Below, piece after piece: positions 1-7,054 of a stretch of 7,640 nt of DNA (within the stretch, counting starts at the first letter, position 1; each line of letters starts with the position of its first letter). The position numbers and the translations under genes were made by a program. Source of the stretch: Bacillota bacterium (GTDB lineage Bacteria > Bacillota > Dehalobacteriia > UBA4068); the NCBI GenBank assembly GCA_030528765.1, contig JAUMYD010000086.1:1-7640 (forward strand). The letters run 5' to 3'. The notes beneath the pieces are model-generated. The model was not told the origin of the DNA and searched no databases. It worked only from the letters and a program-made list of their open reading frames with translations.

Positions 1-1952
1 CCAAAGCCGATATGGAGCTGAGCTGCAGCAGCAACTGCGAATATGATGAGGATGACGAAATCCTCTATCTGGGCGGCAATAAGGAGCTGAATGAGAAATT
101 CAGCATAAGCATCACCGTCACCTCCTACGATGGTGATAACATGAAAAAATATACGCTTGATCTGGTTCGCAGCTACAGCGATGCGCTTCTGGAAGGGCTG
201 GCCGTGAACACCAGCGAATCCTCTGCAAAAAAAGGCCAGCTCCTGCTGGATGCGGAAGATTTTGAGGCAGATCAGTTCAGCTACACGCTGCAGCTGGAGA
301 ACAGCAGCGAGATCGATTCCCTTTTCCTCTGGATCGATACGGAAAGTGCCAATGATGTCTGGGTAAACGGAGAACGGGCAAAATCCAAAAACCGTCAGCC
401 CTATGAACTGGAACTGGATGAGATCGAAGACGAGATCGAGCTGAAGATCGAAGATGAAGATCCGCTGAACAGCGCAGTCTATACGCTGAAGCTGGAGCAG
501 GGTACAGAAAACACGGCAAAGGGCGCACTGGATTCCCTCTATGTCAGCAAATCCAAGAACACCTCTTCCAGCAAGACCCTGAATCTTTACCCGGAATTTG
601 ATCCGGATCAGGGCAGCTATCATGTTTTCCTGGCAGACGGCATGGATGAGATCTATGTTCTGGCAGAAGCTTCTCAGCGGAAAGCACTGGTTTACTATAA
701 CTACAAGGCCGGTGTCACCAAAGAAGAAGATGATATGAACGATGAATGGTTCACCTTCAGCGGTATTAAAGAAGGCAGTATTCTGAGTATCCAGGTGGTG
801 GATGAGGATGGGGATCTGCTGGGCAGCTATAGCCTGACCTTCCACTGCGGCAAGGGCTCTGATAATAACGACAAAGATCTGGATGATCTCTTCGTTTCCA
901 ATCAGACCGGCGAAAGCAAATATGAAAGGCTCAAGCTGGACAAAGATTTTTCCTTTGACGAAGAAGAATACAGCGTTGATGTTCCCGCCAACAGCTATAA
1001 CAATATCCGCATCTACGCGGAAGCCTTCGATAACAAGGCCTTCGTCCTGGTGGATGGCGAGCTGGTGGGCAAGGATGGCTATGTGGAACGCAGCTGCCAG
1101 GATGGCAAAAGCTATACCTATGAGATCACGGTGATCGCTGCCAACTGCGATGATAACTCCAGCTATCAGCTGACCGTAAATTACGGCGAGATCAAGGGCA
1201 GCAGCACAGGTGCTTTCCTCAGCGGCCTGAGTGCAAAGGTTTACGGTGGAGCAAGCCTGAACCTGAGCCCTGTCTTCGAAGATAAGAAGATGAATTATAC
1301 CGCAAATGTGTCCAATTCTGTTTCTTACATTTCCTTCCGCCCCATTATTTCCTCCGGCTCCGGCCAGATCGAGCTTTTTGGCTATGTGCAGGAAAACGGA
1401 AAGTGGACCAATTACTACCAGATGAATGAAGGCATCAACAATATCCCAATCTATGTTTACGAAGGAGATAACAAGGAAGCAGCCAACACCTATTATGTGA
1501 CCGTCTATCGTCAGCCTGCCAAGCTCTCCACCGTTGTCAGCTCCCAGAAACTGACCATCGACGGGAACGCCGTACAGCTGAATGCCTACAACATCAATGG
1601 CAATAACTTCGTTAAGCTGCGCGATATCGCATATCTGCTGAACGGCAGCCCGAAGCAGTTCCAGGTAGGCTTTGTTGCCTCCTCCAACAGCATTTATATC
1701 ACCTCCGGCAGTGCTTACACCAGCAACGGGCAGGAAAATGTTTCTCTGAACGCACCCAAACGTGCAGCTGCCAGCAGCCAGACCGTTTACCTGAACAGCG
1801 CACTGGTGGCACCCATGGCTTATAATATCGATGGCAATAACTATCTTATGCTGCGCGATCTGGCTTTGCTGCTGGATTTCGGTATGACCTATGATGCCAA
1901 CAGCGGCACCGTGGCCATTTCCACTACGAATACTTATTCTCCCGACAAATAA
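1..1952 (+). CDS. Acidic surface protein, cadherin-like repeats plus copper-amine-oxidase-N-like stalk domain (5' partial)
   Basis: The reading frame is open from the left edge, with no stop before the ATG at 12, so the real start and any signal peptide probably lie outside the window. Residues here count from that ATG (646 aa). The protein is a string of about 100-residue beta-rich units, each opening with an L-x-x-L-x-V-like strand and closing with Y-x-L-x-V-like: the tail of one unit to about 55, then about 58-163, 172-278, 289-391 and 401-501. This is the pattern of bacterial cadherin-like beta-sandwich domains. Residues 511-641 hold two copies of an AYNI-(N/D)-GNN-x(4)-LRD motif, typical of the copper amine oxidase N-terminal 'stalk' domain found on clostridial exoproteins. 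The units are strikingly acidic (for example 134-150), which could suit calcium binding or simply an extracellular location. I see no LPXTG signal, SLH domain or membrane anchor at the C-terminus. Role inferred: cell-surface or secreted scaffold or adhesin; the ligand is unknown. Confidence 0.85.
   Translation, partial: KADMELSCSSNCEYDEDDEILYLGGNKELNEKFSISITVTSYDGDNMKKYTLDLVRSYSDALLEGLAVNTSESSAKKGQLLLDAEDFEADQFSYTLQLENSSEIDSLFLWIDTESANDVWVNGERAKSKNRQPYELELDEIEDEIELKIEDEDPLNSAVYTLKLEQGTENTAKGALDSLYVSKSKNTSSSKTLNLYPEFDPDQGSYHVFLADGMDEIYVLAEASQRKALVYYNYKAGVTKEEDDMNDEWFTFSGIKEGSILSIQVVDEDGDLLGSYSLTFHCGKGSDNNDKDLDDLFVSNQTGESKYERLKLDKDFSFDEEEYSVDVPANSYNNIRIYAEAFDNKAFVLVDGELVGKDGYVERSCQDGKSYTYEITVIAANCDDNSSYQLTVNYGEIKGSSTGAFLSGLSAKVYGGASLNLSPVFEDKKMNYTANVSNSVSYISFRPIISSGSGQIELFGYVQENGKWTNYYQMNEGINNIPIYVYEGDNKEAANTYYVTVYRQPAKLSTVVSSQKLTIDGNAVQLNAYNINGNNFVKLRDIAYLLNGSPKQFQVGFVASSNSIYITSGSAYTSNGQENVSLNAPKRAAASSQTVYLNSALVAPMAYNIDGNNYLMLRDLALLLDFGMTYDANSGTVAISTTNTYSPDK
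1584..1877 (+). repeat. Two diverged copies of the stalk-domain AYNI-GNN-LRD motif
   Basis: Within the C-terminal domain of the surface protein, positions 1584-1643 and 1818-1877 encode 20-residue segments that share AYNI-(N/D)-GNN, LRD and a leucine-rich end. The DNA is also similar, including an identical atggcaataact and a shared ctgcgcgat, so this is an internal duplication that has diverged. Such paired half-domains are usual in copper-amine-oxidase-N-like stalk domains. Confidence 0.6.
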
Positions 1953-1991
1953 ACAGTGAAAGTGAAAGTCAAAGCAATAGCTCCGCACAGT

Positions 1992-2028
1992 ATACCGGCC
2001 GAAGTTTCCTCTTCGGCCGGTATTTTTT
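1992..2028 (+). terminator. Intrinsic terminator after the surface-protein gene
   Basis: A perfect 13-bp stem (1992-2004 with 2011-2023), GC-rich in its middle, encloses a 6-base loop and runs into six T's (2023-2028). It lies 40 bases after the surface-protein stop codon and separates that gene from sfsA. Confidence 0.93.
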
Positions 2029-2048
2029 AGGCAGGACATCCCCTTCTC

Positions 2049-2077
2049 TTGTCAGGCAGAAAAAGCTGTGTTATGCT
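2049..2077 (+). promoter_or_regulatory. sfsA promoter, extended -10
   Basis: TTGTCA (2049-2054) and TATGCT (2072-2077) are separated by exactly 17 bases, and a TG dinucleotide at 2069-2070 makes an extended -10 element. This is a near-consensus vegetative (sigma-A) promoter placed just after the terminator of the preceding gene. The expected transcription start, about seven bases past the -10, falls at or next to the ATG at 2084. Confidence 0.72.
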
Positions 2078-2083
2078 GTGGAT

Positions 2084-2764
2084 ATGTTCTATAAAAATAT
2101 AAAAGAAGGCCGTTTTCTGGAGCGGCCCAATCGCTTTATCGCAAAAATCGAAATCAACGGCAGCATAGAAAGCTGCCATGTAAAAAATACCGGCCGCTGC
2201 AAAGAATTGCTTATCCCCGGGGCAAAGGTCCTGCTGGAGGAATGCAGCTCCCCACAGAGAAAGACAAAATATGACCTGATCTCCGTCTGGAAGGGGGAGC
2301 GACTGATCAATATGGATTCTGCTGCACCCAATCAGGTATTCGGGGAGTGGCTGCGAGATGGCAGGCTTTTTCCGGATGCCCGGGAAATCAAGGCGGAAAA
2401 AAGCCATGGGGATTCCCGCTTTGATTTTTTTGTGGAAACCTCCACGGCGCAGGCCTTTATCGAGGTAAAAGGCGTAACGCTGGAAAAAGAGGGAGTAGCC
2501 CGCTTTCCGGATGCACCAACGGAGCGCGGTCTGAAGCATCTCTATTCCCTGATCCGCTGCGTGGAGGAAGGCTTTCAGGCTTATGCAGCCTTTGTCATCC
2601 AGATGCAGGGAATTCGTTATTTTGAAGCAAATCGGCAGACACACCCTGCCTTTGCCGAGGCGCTGCGCAAAGCAGCGGCAGCGGGGGTGCAGGTCATGGC
2701 TTGGGACTGCCGTGTCACGGAAAAGAGCCTCTGCCTGAACGAGGCGGTAGAAGTACATTTATAA
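2084..2764 (+). CDS. sfsA: SfsA family protein (DNA/RNA nuclease SfsA; sugar fermentation stimulation protein homologue)
   Basis: The 226-residue product matches SfsA over its full length. It has an OB-like N-terminal region (NRFIAKIEINGSIESCHVKN near 16-35) followed by a PD-(D/E)XK-type core: D114 in SRFDF, then E127 and K129 in IEVKGVTL, then the hallmark FPDAPTERGLKHL (141-153). E. coli SfsA was first described as a DNA-binding protein affecting maltose metabolism; the family is now generally annotated as a DNA/RNA nuclease, and its cellular role is not settled. I chose ATG 2084 because the -10 element ends at 2077 and the predicted start point coincides with this codon. An in-frame GTG at 2078 directly adjoins the -10 and is unlikely to be transcribed. 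There is no Shine-Dalgarno sequence upstream of either codon, so the message may be leaderless. thpR follows after 80 bases on the same strand with no terminator between. Confidence 0.93.
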   Translation: MFYKNIKEGRFLERPNRFIAKIEINGSIESCHVKNTGRCKELLIPGAKVLLEECSSPQRKTKYDLISVWKGERLINMDSAAPNQVFGEWLRDGRLFPDAREIKAEKSHGDSRFDFFVETSTAQAFIEVKGVTLEKEGVARFPDAPTERGLKHLYSLIRCVEEGFQAYAAFVIQMQGIRYFEANRQTHPAFAEALRKAAAAGVQVMAWDCRVTEKSLCLNEAVEVHL

Positions 2765-2844
2765 ACCACATTTCAAAAAAGCCATGAAAAGGCCGTCCCC
2801 CGTAAGCAGACTGCCATAAAAACTTTCATAAAAGGAGAGCGCGT

Positions 2845-3348
2845 ATGCGATTATTCATTGCCCTACATTTTTCTGAGGAAGTAAAGGCTTCCCTGCTGGA
2901 TGCCATCCGCCAGCTGCAGGAGCAATCCGACTCCGGGAATTTCACACGGCCGGAAAATCTGCACCTCACCCTGGCTTTCATCGGGGAAAGCGAGCGTCTG
3001 GACGATCTGCATCAGATCCTGGATCGGATCGACAGCCATCCCTTTCGGCTGGAGCTCAGCGGCAGCGGCCATTTCGGCGAGCTCTACTGGGCTGGCCTGC
3101 AAAAGGCACCAGCCCTGGATCGGCTGGCCCGTTTGCTGCGAAAAGACCTGCTGGAGCAGGGCTTCGATATAGACCGAAAGCCCTTCCGGCCCCACATCAC
3201 CCTGGCCAGGCAGCTGCAGGCAGCAAAGGAGCCGCAGATTCAGCTTTTGCCCGCCGTCATGCTGGCTGAGCGGATCTCCCTGATGTGCTCGGAACGGATC
3301 AATGGGAAACTGACTTACACCGAGCTTTATGCAAAGCAGCTATGCTAG
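2845..3348 (+). CDS. thpR: RNA 2',3'-cyclic phosphodiesterase (2H phosphoesterase, LigT-like)
   Basis: The 167-residue protein carries the two H-x-T-x motifs that define 2H phosphoesterases: HLTL (40-43) and HITL (117-120, in FRPHITLAR). It opens with MRLFIALHF, typical of ThpR/LigT. These enzymes open 2',3'-cyclic phosphates at RNA ends to give 2'-phosphates, and E. coli LigT/ThpR can also ligate tRNA halves in vitro through a 2'-5' bond; the physiological role in bacteria is uncertain. The protein is slightly shorter than the usual 175-185 residues but has both catalytic motifs. The start is fixed by a strong AAAGGAG (2831-2837) seven bases before the ATG. Its last seven bases overlap the start of the next gene, suggesting translational coupling. 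I see no convincing promoter in 2765-2844, so it may be read together with sfsA. Confidence 0.93.
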   Translation: MRLFIALHFSEEVKASLLDAIRQLQEQSDSGNFTRPENLHLTLAFIGESERLDDLHQILDRIDSHPFRLELSGSGHFGELYWAGLQKAPALDRLARLLRKDLLEQGFDIDRKPFRPHITLARQLQAAKEPQIQLLPAVMLAERISLMCSERINGKLTYTELYAKQLC

Positions 3349-4160
3349 AGCCGCAGAAGAGACTGAAAGCCGCCCGGCTGGCTGCTGCCCGCCCGGAAAA
3401 GCAGGGCATTGGCTGCTTGGGGGAGAAACAGCTCCACGCCATTCTGAAATATTATTATGAGCCCCGACCGGAGCATCACGAAATCCCGGTGCAGGGCTTT
3501 GTGGCGGATATCTGCAACGAAAGCGGGATCATCGAAATTCAGACCGGCTCCTTCGATAAGCTCCGGCGCAAGCTGGAATGCTTTCTGGAGCATGGCCCGG
3601 TAACACTGGTCTATCCCCTGCCCCATCGCAAGTGGCTGCGCTGGATCGATCCGCAAACAGGAGAAATCTCCGAAGCGCGCAAGAGCCCCAAAACCGGGCA
3701 GCCTGCGGAAGCCTGCTTTGAGCTGGGAAAGATACAAGCCCTGCTGAGCCACAAAAATCTGCATATACGTTTGCTCCTGCTGGACGTGGAGGAGCACCGC
3801 TATCTGAACGGCTGGAGCCGGGACGGAAAAAAGGGATCCACCCGGGCAGAGCGCATCCCCCTTTCCTTGGTGGCAGAAATTGCGCTGGATGCGCCGGTGG
3901 ATTATCTGCAGCTGCTGCCTGCTGCCGGGCTGCCCGAGCCCTTTACCAGAGCAGAGCTGGCAAAGCTGACGAGGCTCTCCCCCAAGCGGAACCAGTATCT
4001 GCTCCGCTGCCTGCTGAAGCTGGGCCTGCTCAGACAGGAAGGGAAACGGGGTCGCAGCTACCTCTATTTCATAGAGAAAAAGGCTGCGACCGCTGCTGAG
4101 AAAGAAAAAGCCAAATCCGAAAACGATAAATCAATAGAAGAAATGCAAAAGGCGCTGTGA
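3342..4160 (+). CDS. Uncharacterised protein: possible PD-(D/E)XK-like nuclease domain with C-terminal winged helix
   Basis: I recognise this only as an uncharacterised clostridial-type protein of 272 residues. The N-terminal half shows the spacing of a restriction-endonuclease-like core: E28 in a LGEKQLH helix, D56 in a VADI strand, then E65-I-Q67 in IIEIQTG, followed by a basic helix (FDKLRRKL). E-x-Q instead of E-x-K occurs in some members of that fold, so catalysis is possible but unproven. A distinctive segment, NGWSRDGKKGSTRAERIP (156-173), lies mid-protein. Residues 200-243 look like a winged helix (TRAELAKLTRLSPKRNQYLL helices, then a basic KRGRSYLYF wing). The tail (248-272) is lysine/glutamate-rich. 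I chose ATG 3342 because it overlaps the thpR stop by seven bases; an in-frame GTG at 3285 would add 19 residues deep inside thpR and is less likely. No strong Shine-Dalgarno precedes the ATG, consistent with coupling to thpR translation. The coding part is near certain; the nuclease reading is inference. Confidence 0.82.
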   Translation: MLEPQKRLKAARLAAARPEKQGIGCLGEKQLHAILKYYYEPRPEHHEIPVQGFVADICNESGIIEIQTGSFDKLRRKLECFLEHGPVTLVYPLPHRKWLRWIDPQTGEISEARKSPKTGQPAEACFELGKIQALLSHKNLHIRLLLLDVEEHRYLNGWSRDGKKGSTRAERIPLSLVAEIALDAPVDYLQLLPAAGLPEPFTRAELAKLTRLSPKRNQYLLRCLLKLGLLRQEGKRGRSYLYFIEKKAATAAEKEKAKSENDKSIEEMQKAL

Positions 4161-4181
4161 TGAAGATCACAGTGCCTTTTT
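4147..4181 (+). terminator. Intrinsic terminator overlapping a stop codon, probably bidirectional
   Basis: Positions 4147-4161 pair with 4166-4180 around a GAAG loop, giving a 15-bp stem with one G-T wobble (4154/4173), ending in five T's (4177-4181). The TGA stop of the preceding gene (4158-4160) lies inside the stem, so the terminator is partly coding. Read on the minus strand the stem also ends in a run of four T's (4150-4147), about 85 bases beyond the decarboxylase stop, so it may terminate both convergent units. Confidence 0.85.
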
Positions 4182-4266
4182 ACAGACATCCTATACGATG
4201 AGCAGAACGATACATGCTGCTTCTTCTGAAATTCCTCTGCATTAGAAAGCTGCAGCGGACGCAGCA

Positions 4267-5598
4267 CTATTTCAGCACATCCACCATCTCCACACCATAA
4301 TGGGCAAAAAGCCGGATGGCATCCTCCGTAATGACTTCCCCGGAAACCACAATGGGAATGGCCGGCGGGCAGGAAACCATGGGCGCACCGCAGACCCGCC
4401 CCAGAGATCGCGCAGCCGGGATCAGTTCATGGGGGGAGAAGATCGCCTCCCGGATGGAGCAGAGCTGCTCTCCCCTGGCCTGGGGAAGCTCTTCCGCCAC
4501 TGCCGGGGGAAGCTGATTTTTTCCCAGAGCCGCAAGAAGCCGCTGTAAATCCTCCGGGCTGTTTTCCGGGGTGAACATCAGCACCAGATGCTCTGCATCC
4601 GCATATTCACACGCCACAGAAGCAGCGCGCAGCTGCTCTGCCAGCTTCTGTCCACTGCTCCCCATGGGGGCGGCGATACTCAGACGCAGCGGATCACTGG
4701 GCCGCAGCTGCCAGCCCGCTTCCCGCAGCTCCGCCTTCAAAGCATCGATGCGGCAAACAGCCTCCGCAAGCCTTTCCGGGTAAAACTCTGCCAGATAGCG
4801 ATTGCAGAGATCCAGGGAACTCATAATCAAATAAGAAGGGCTGGTGGAGCCAAACAAAGCCAGCGCCTGCTTGGCATTTTCCGCAAAAGAGGCAGGGGCA
4901 TTCCTGCTGATGTGCAGGTAGGCACCGCCGGTGAGCACCGGCAGGGTCTTATGGGCAGAATCGCAGCAGAGATCCGCGCCCAGATCCATGGGGTGCAAAG
5001 AAGGCTGCAGGAAATGCAGATAGGCGCCGTGGGCATTGTCCACGGCCAGCCGCGTCCCATATTTACGGCAAACTTCTGCCAGAGCAGGAATATCCGCCAG
5101 GCCGCCCAGATAATCCGGGCTGGTGAGATAAACCCCTGCAGGCGGCGCAGGCAATTCCCACAGCTGAGCTTCCAGCTGCTCCGGGGAAATGGGGCAGCTG
5201 CAAAGGGAGCTGCTTTCCTCCGGCCATAGCCACTGCACCTGAAGATCCAGCAGAGCCGCAGCATAGACAAAGGCCTTATGCACATTGCGGGCAGCCAAAA
5301 TCAACGGTGCGCTGCCGCTGGGAAGCTCGCTCCGCAACAGATAGAGCATGGCACGGATGCACTGGCTGGAGCCCTCTGTAGAAAAACAGCTTCGGGCTGT
5401 GCCAAAGAGGGCCGTGGCGTTCTGCTCGCTTTCCGCGATGATGCCCGCTGCCTCATAAAGAGCATCCGCCCCCGCCACCTCTGTGATATCCAGCTGCTCA
5501 CAGCCCAGAAAGGCCCGGCCCTTGTGCCCGGGCATATGAAAACGAGCCATGGACTGAGCCGCATAGGCTTGTACGAAATCTGCGATCGGTGTACGCAT
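4267..5598 (-). CDS. PLP-dependent Orn/Lys/Arg decarboxylase-family protein
   Basis: The 443-residue protein is a fold-type I PLP enzyme of the Orn/Lys/Arg decarboxylase family. HMPGHKG (21-27), a STEGSSQ cofactor loop (73-79), DNAHG (187-191, whose Asp should contact the pyridine nitrogen) and SAHKTLP (214-220, with K217 as the predicted Schiff-base lysine) appear in order. The C-terminal region has SPHELIPAARSLGRV and CPPAIPIVVSGE, typical of the decarboxylase C-terminal domain. It belongs to the short Firmicutes type rather than the long enterobacterial acid-stress type. The substrate cannot be read from sequence. Several motifs depart from what I know as usual (TNGSS, DEAHG, LTQ after the lysine): here TEGSS, DNAHG and LTG. 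The start is the ATG at 5598, whose A is the last base of the scfB TGA stop, with AGAGGA (5605-5610) six bases upstream; longer in-frame starts would lie inside scfB. It is therefore almost surely co-translated with the SCIFF maturase. Confidence 0.9.
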   Translation of the reverse strand: MRTPIADFVQAYAAQSMARFHMPGHKGRAFLGCEQLDITEVAGADALYEAAGIIAESEQNATALFGTARSCFSTEGSSQCIRAMLYLLRSELPSGSAPLILAARNVHKAFVYAAALLDLQVQWLWPEESSSLCSCPISPEQLEAQLWELPAPPAGVYLTSPDYLGGLADIPALAEVCRKYGTRLAVDNAHGAYLHFLQPSLHPMDLGADLCCDSAHKTLPVLTGGAYLHISRNAPASFAENAKQALALFGSTSPSYLIMSSLDLCNRYLAEFYPERLAEAVCRIDALKAELREAGWQLRPSDPLRLSIAAPMGSSGQKLAEQLRAASVACEYADAEHLVLMFTPENSPEDLQRLLAALGKNQLPPAVAEELPQARGEQLCSIREAIFSPHELIPAARSLGRVCGAPMVSCPPAIPIVVSGEVITEDAIRLFAHYGVEMVDVLK

Positions 5599-6986
5599 CA
5601 GTTTTCCTCTTCTCCGCAGAGCTCTGCCACCTGCAGCATGATGGCGCATTCGATGCGCTTGCGGAAGAGCTCACAGCCCGGTTCATAGATACCACGGATG
5701 GAGCCGCTGGCATGGTAGGCATTGGCAGCGCAGCCGCCGGAGCAATAGAGCTTTGCCCAGCAATCCGCACATTCCGGGCGGGCATAGGCATTGCAGGAGC
5801 GAAATTCCTCCCGAAGGGCGGTATTGCTGACGCCATTCCAGACATCCCCCAGCTTGTACTGCTCTTCCCCCACAAACTGATGGCAGGGGTAAAGATCGCC
5901 CCAGGGGGTAACGGCCATGTATTCCGTGCCGGAGCCGCAGCCGGAGATGCGTTTATAGATGCAGGGGCCTTCCCGCAGATCCAGCATGTAATGGTAGAAG
6001 GTGATGGGCTTGCCCTCCCGCTTGCGGCGAAGCATATCCTTGGCAAGGATCTCATACTGCTCCTTCACCACTTTCAGATCATCAGGCGTAAGAGCAGCGG
6101 GATCATCCGGGCCACAGACCACAGGCTCCATGCTCAGCTCAGTGAAGCCCAGCTCCGCCATATGGAATACATCCTCGGTGAAATCCGGGTTGGCATGGGT
6201 AAAGGTGCCGCGCATATAATAATCCTTCCCGCCGCGGGCCTCCACCAGCTTCCGGAATTTGGGGACGATCTGCGCATAGCTGCCCCGGCCTGCGTAATCC
6301 ACGCGCAGACGGTCATGGATCTCCTTGCGGCCGTCCAGGGAAAGCACCACATTGCTCATTTCCCGATTGGCAAAATCGATGACCTCATCATCGATCAGCA
6401 TGCCATTGGTAGTGAGGGTAAAGCGGAAATTCTTTCCCCGCTCCTGCTCCACACTGCGGGCATATTCCACCAGCTGCTTTACCACGTCCCAGTTCATCAG
6501 GGGTTCCCCGCCAAAGAAATCCACCTCCAGGTTTCTGCGGCTGCCGGAATGCTCCATCAGGAAATCCAGGGCCTGCTTGCCCACCTCAAAGGACATCAGC
6601 GCCCGATCCCCGTGATACTTGCCCTGGCTGGCAAAGCAATAAGAGCAATTCAGATTACAGGTATGCGCCACATGCAGGCAAAGCGCCTTCACCACATCGC
6701 CGGAGCGTTCCTTAAAGGTGCCGGCCATCTCCGCGAAGGTATCCGGCGTATAGAGCTTACCGCTCTGCATGAGCGCTTCCACATCTTTGATGCAGGCCAA
6801 AAGCTCCGCTTCGTTCACATCAGGCTGCTCCGCGTATTTTTCCAGAAGCTCGGCCACGATCTGCTCCGGGCTGTGCTCCGGGAAGAGGGCGATCACATCA
6901 TAAGCCAGCTCATCCACCACATGAACAGAGCCGGAGCAGGTATCCAGAACGATGTTATATCCGTTTAACTGATACTGATGTACCAT
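5598..6986 (-). CDS. scfB: SCIFF peptide maturase, radical SAM/SPASM thioether-forming enzyme
   Basis: The 462-residue protein has three parts. Residues 1-90 resemble a RiPP recognition element, which binds the precursor leader. The radical SAM core carries C110-x3-C114-x2-C117 (CNLNCSYC), ligating the cluster that cleaves S-adenosylmethionine, and FFGGEPL (157-163). The C-terminal SPASM domain has the complete seven-cysteine pattern: C350-x12-G363-x4-C368, then C406-x2-C409-x5-C415-x3-C419 and C438, for auxiliary iron-sulfur clusters. Homologues (CteB of Clostridium thermocellum) form a thioether bond between a precursor cysteine and an acceptor residue, giving ranthipeptides; such peptides have been linked to population-density-dependent regulation in some clostridia. 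The start is set by GGAAGGA (6994-7000) seven bases before the ATG. The precursor gene lies 113 bases upstream and the next gene begins in its stop codon. No expected motif is missing. Confidence 0.96.
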   Translation of the reverse strand: MVHQYQLNGYNIVLDTCSGSVHVVDELAYDVIALFPEHSPEQIVAELLEKYAEQPDVNEAELLACIKDVEALMQSGKLYTPDTFAEMAGTFKERSGDVVKALCLHVAHTCNLNCSYCFASQGKYHGDRALMSFEVGKQALDFLMEHSGSRRNLEVDFFGGEPLMNWDVVKQLVEYARSVEQERGKNFRFTLTTNGMLIDDEVIDFANREMSNVVLSLDGRKEIHDRLRVDYAGRGSYAQIVPKFRKLVEARGGKDYYMRGTFTHANPDFTEDVFHMAELGFTELSMEPVVCGPDDPAALTPDDLKVVKEQYEILAKDMLRRKREGKPITFYHYMLDLREGPCIYKRISGCGSGTEYMAVTPWGDLYPCHQFVGEEQYKLGDVWNGVSNTALREEFRSCNAYARPECADCWAKLYCSGGCAANAYHASGSIRGIYEPGCELFRKRIECAIMLQVAELCGEEEN

Positions 6987-7016
6987 AGAAATATCCTTCC
7001 CAAATGATAGTGTCGG

Positions 7017-7045
7017 AATGCTTCAAACGCTTCCGCAGAAGCATT
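7017..7045 (-). other. Two mutually exclusive hairpins in the scfB leader
   Basis: An 8-bp perfect stem can form between 7017-7024 and 7038-7045 (AATGCTTC/GAAGCATT). A shorter 5-bp hairpin (7029-7033 with 7038-7042, loop 7034-7037) uses the same 7038-7042 arm, so the two cannot coexist. The element lies between the post-scfA hairpin and the scfB Shine-Dalgarno sequence. It may affect message stability or translation; no known riboswitch class is recognised. Confidence 0.4.
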
Positions 7046-7054
7046 TCTTTATAT

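Noticed and set aside
2027..2758. A 243-codon open frame on the - strand opposite sfsA
   Set aside because: It covers sfsA almost exactly, overlaps the surface-protein terminator, and shows no recognisable domain; SfsA on the + strand has full family motifs.
2765..2844. Possible promoter between sfsA and thpR (AT-rich CATAAA elements)
   Set aside because: No -35-like hexamer sits at 16-18 bases from either CATAAA, so a separate thpR promoter is not supported; only the RBS is clear.
4064..4267. A 67-codon - strand frame starting at the decarboxylase stop
   Set aside because: It begins with GTG without an RBS, runs through the bidirectional terminator stem and into the antisense of the nuclease-like gene, and its product has no recognisable features.
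5589..6968. A 459-codon open frame on the + strand opposite scfB
   Set aside because: It is the antisense of a motif-complete radical SAM gene. Its product is a low-complexity mix rich in His, Ile, Ala and Gly without recognisable domains, as expected from biased codon use on the other strand.
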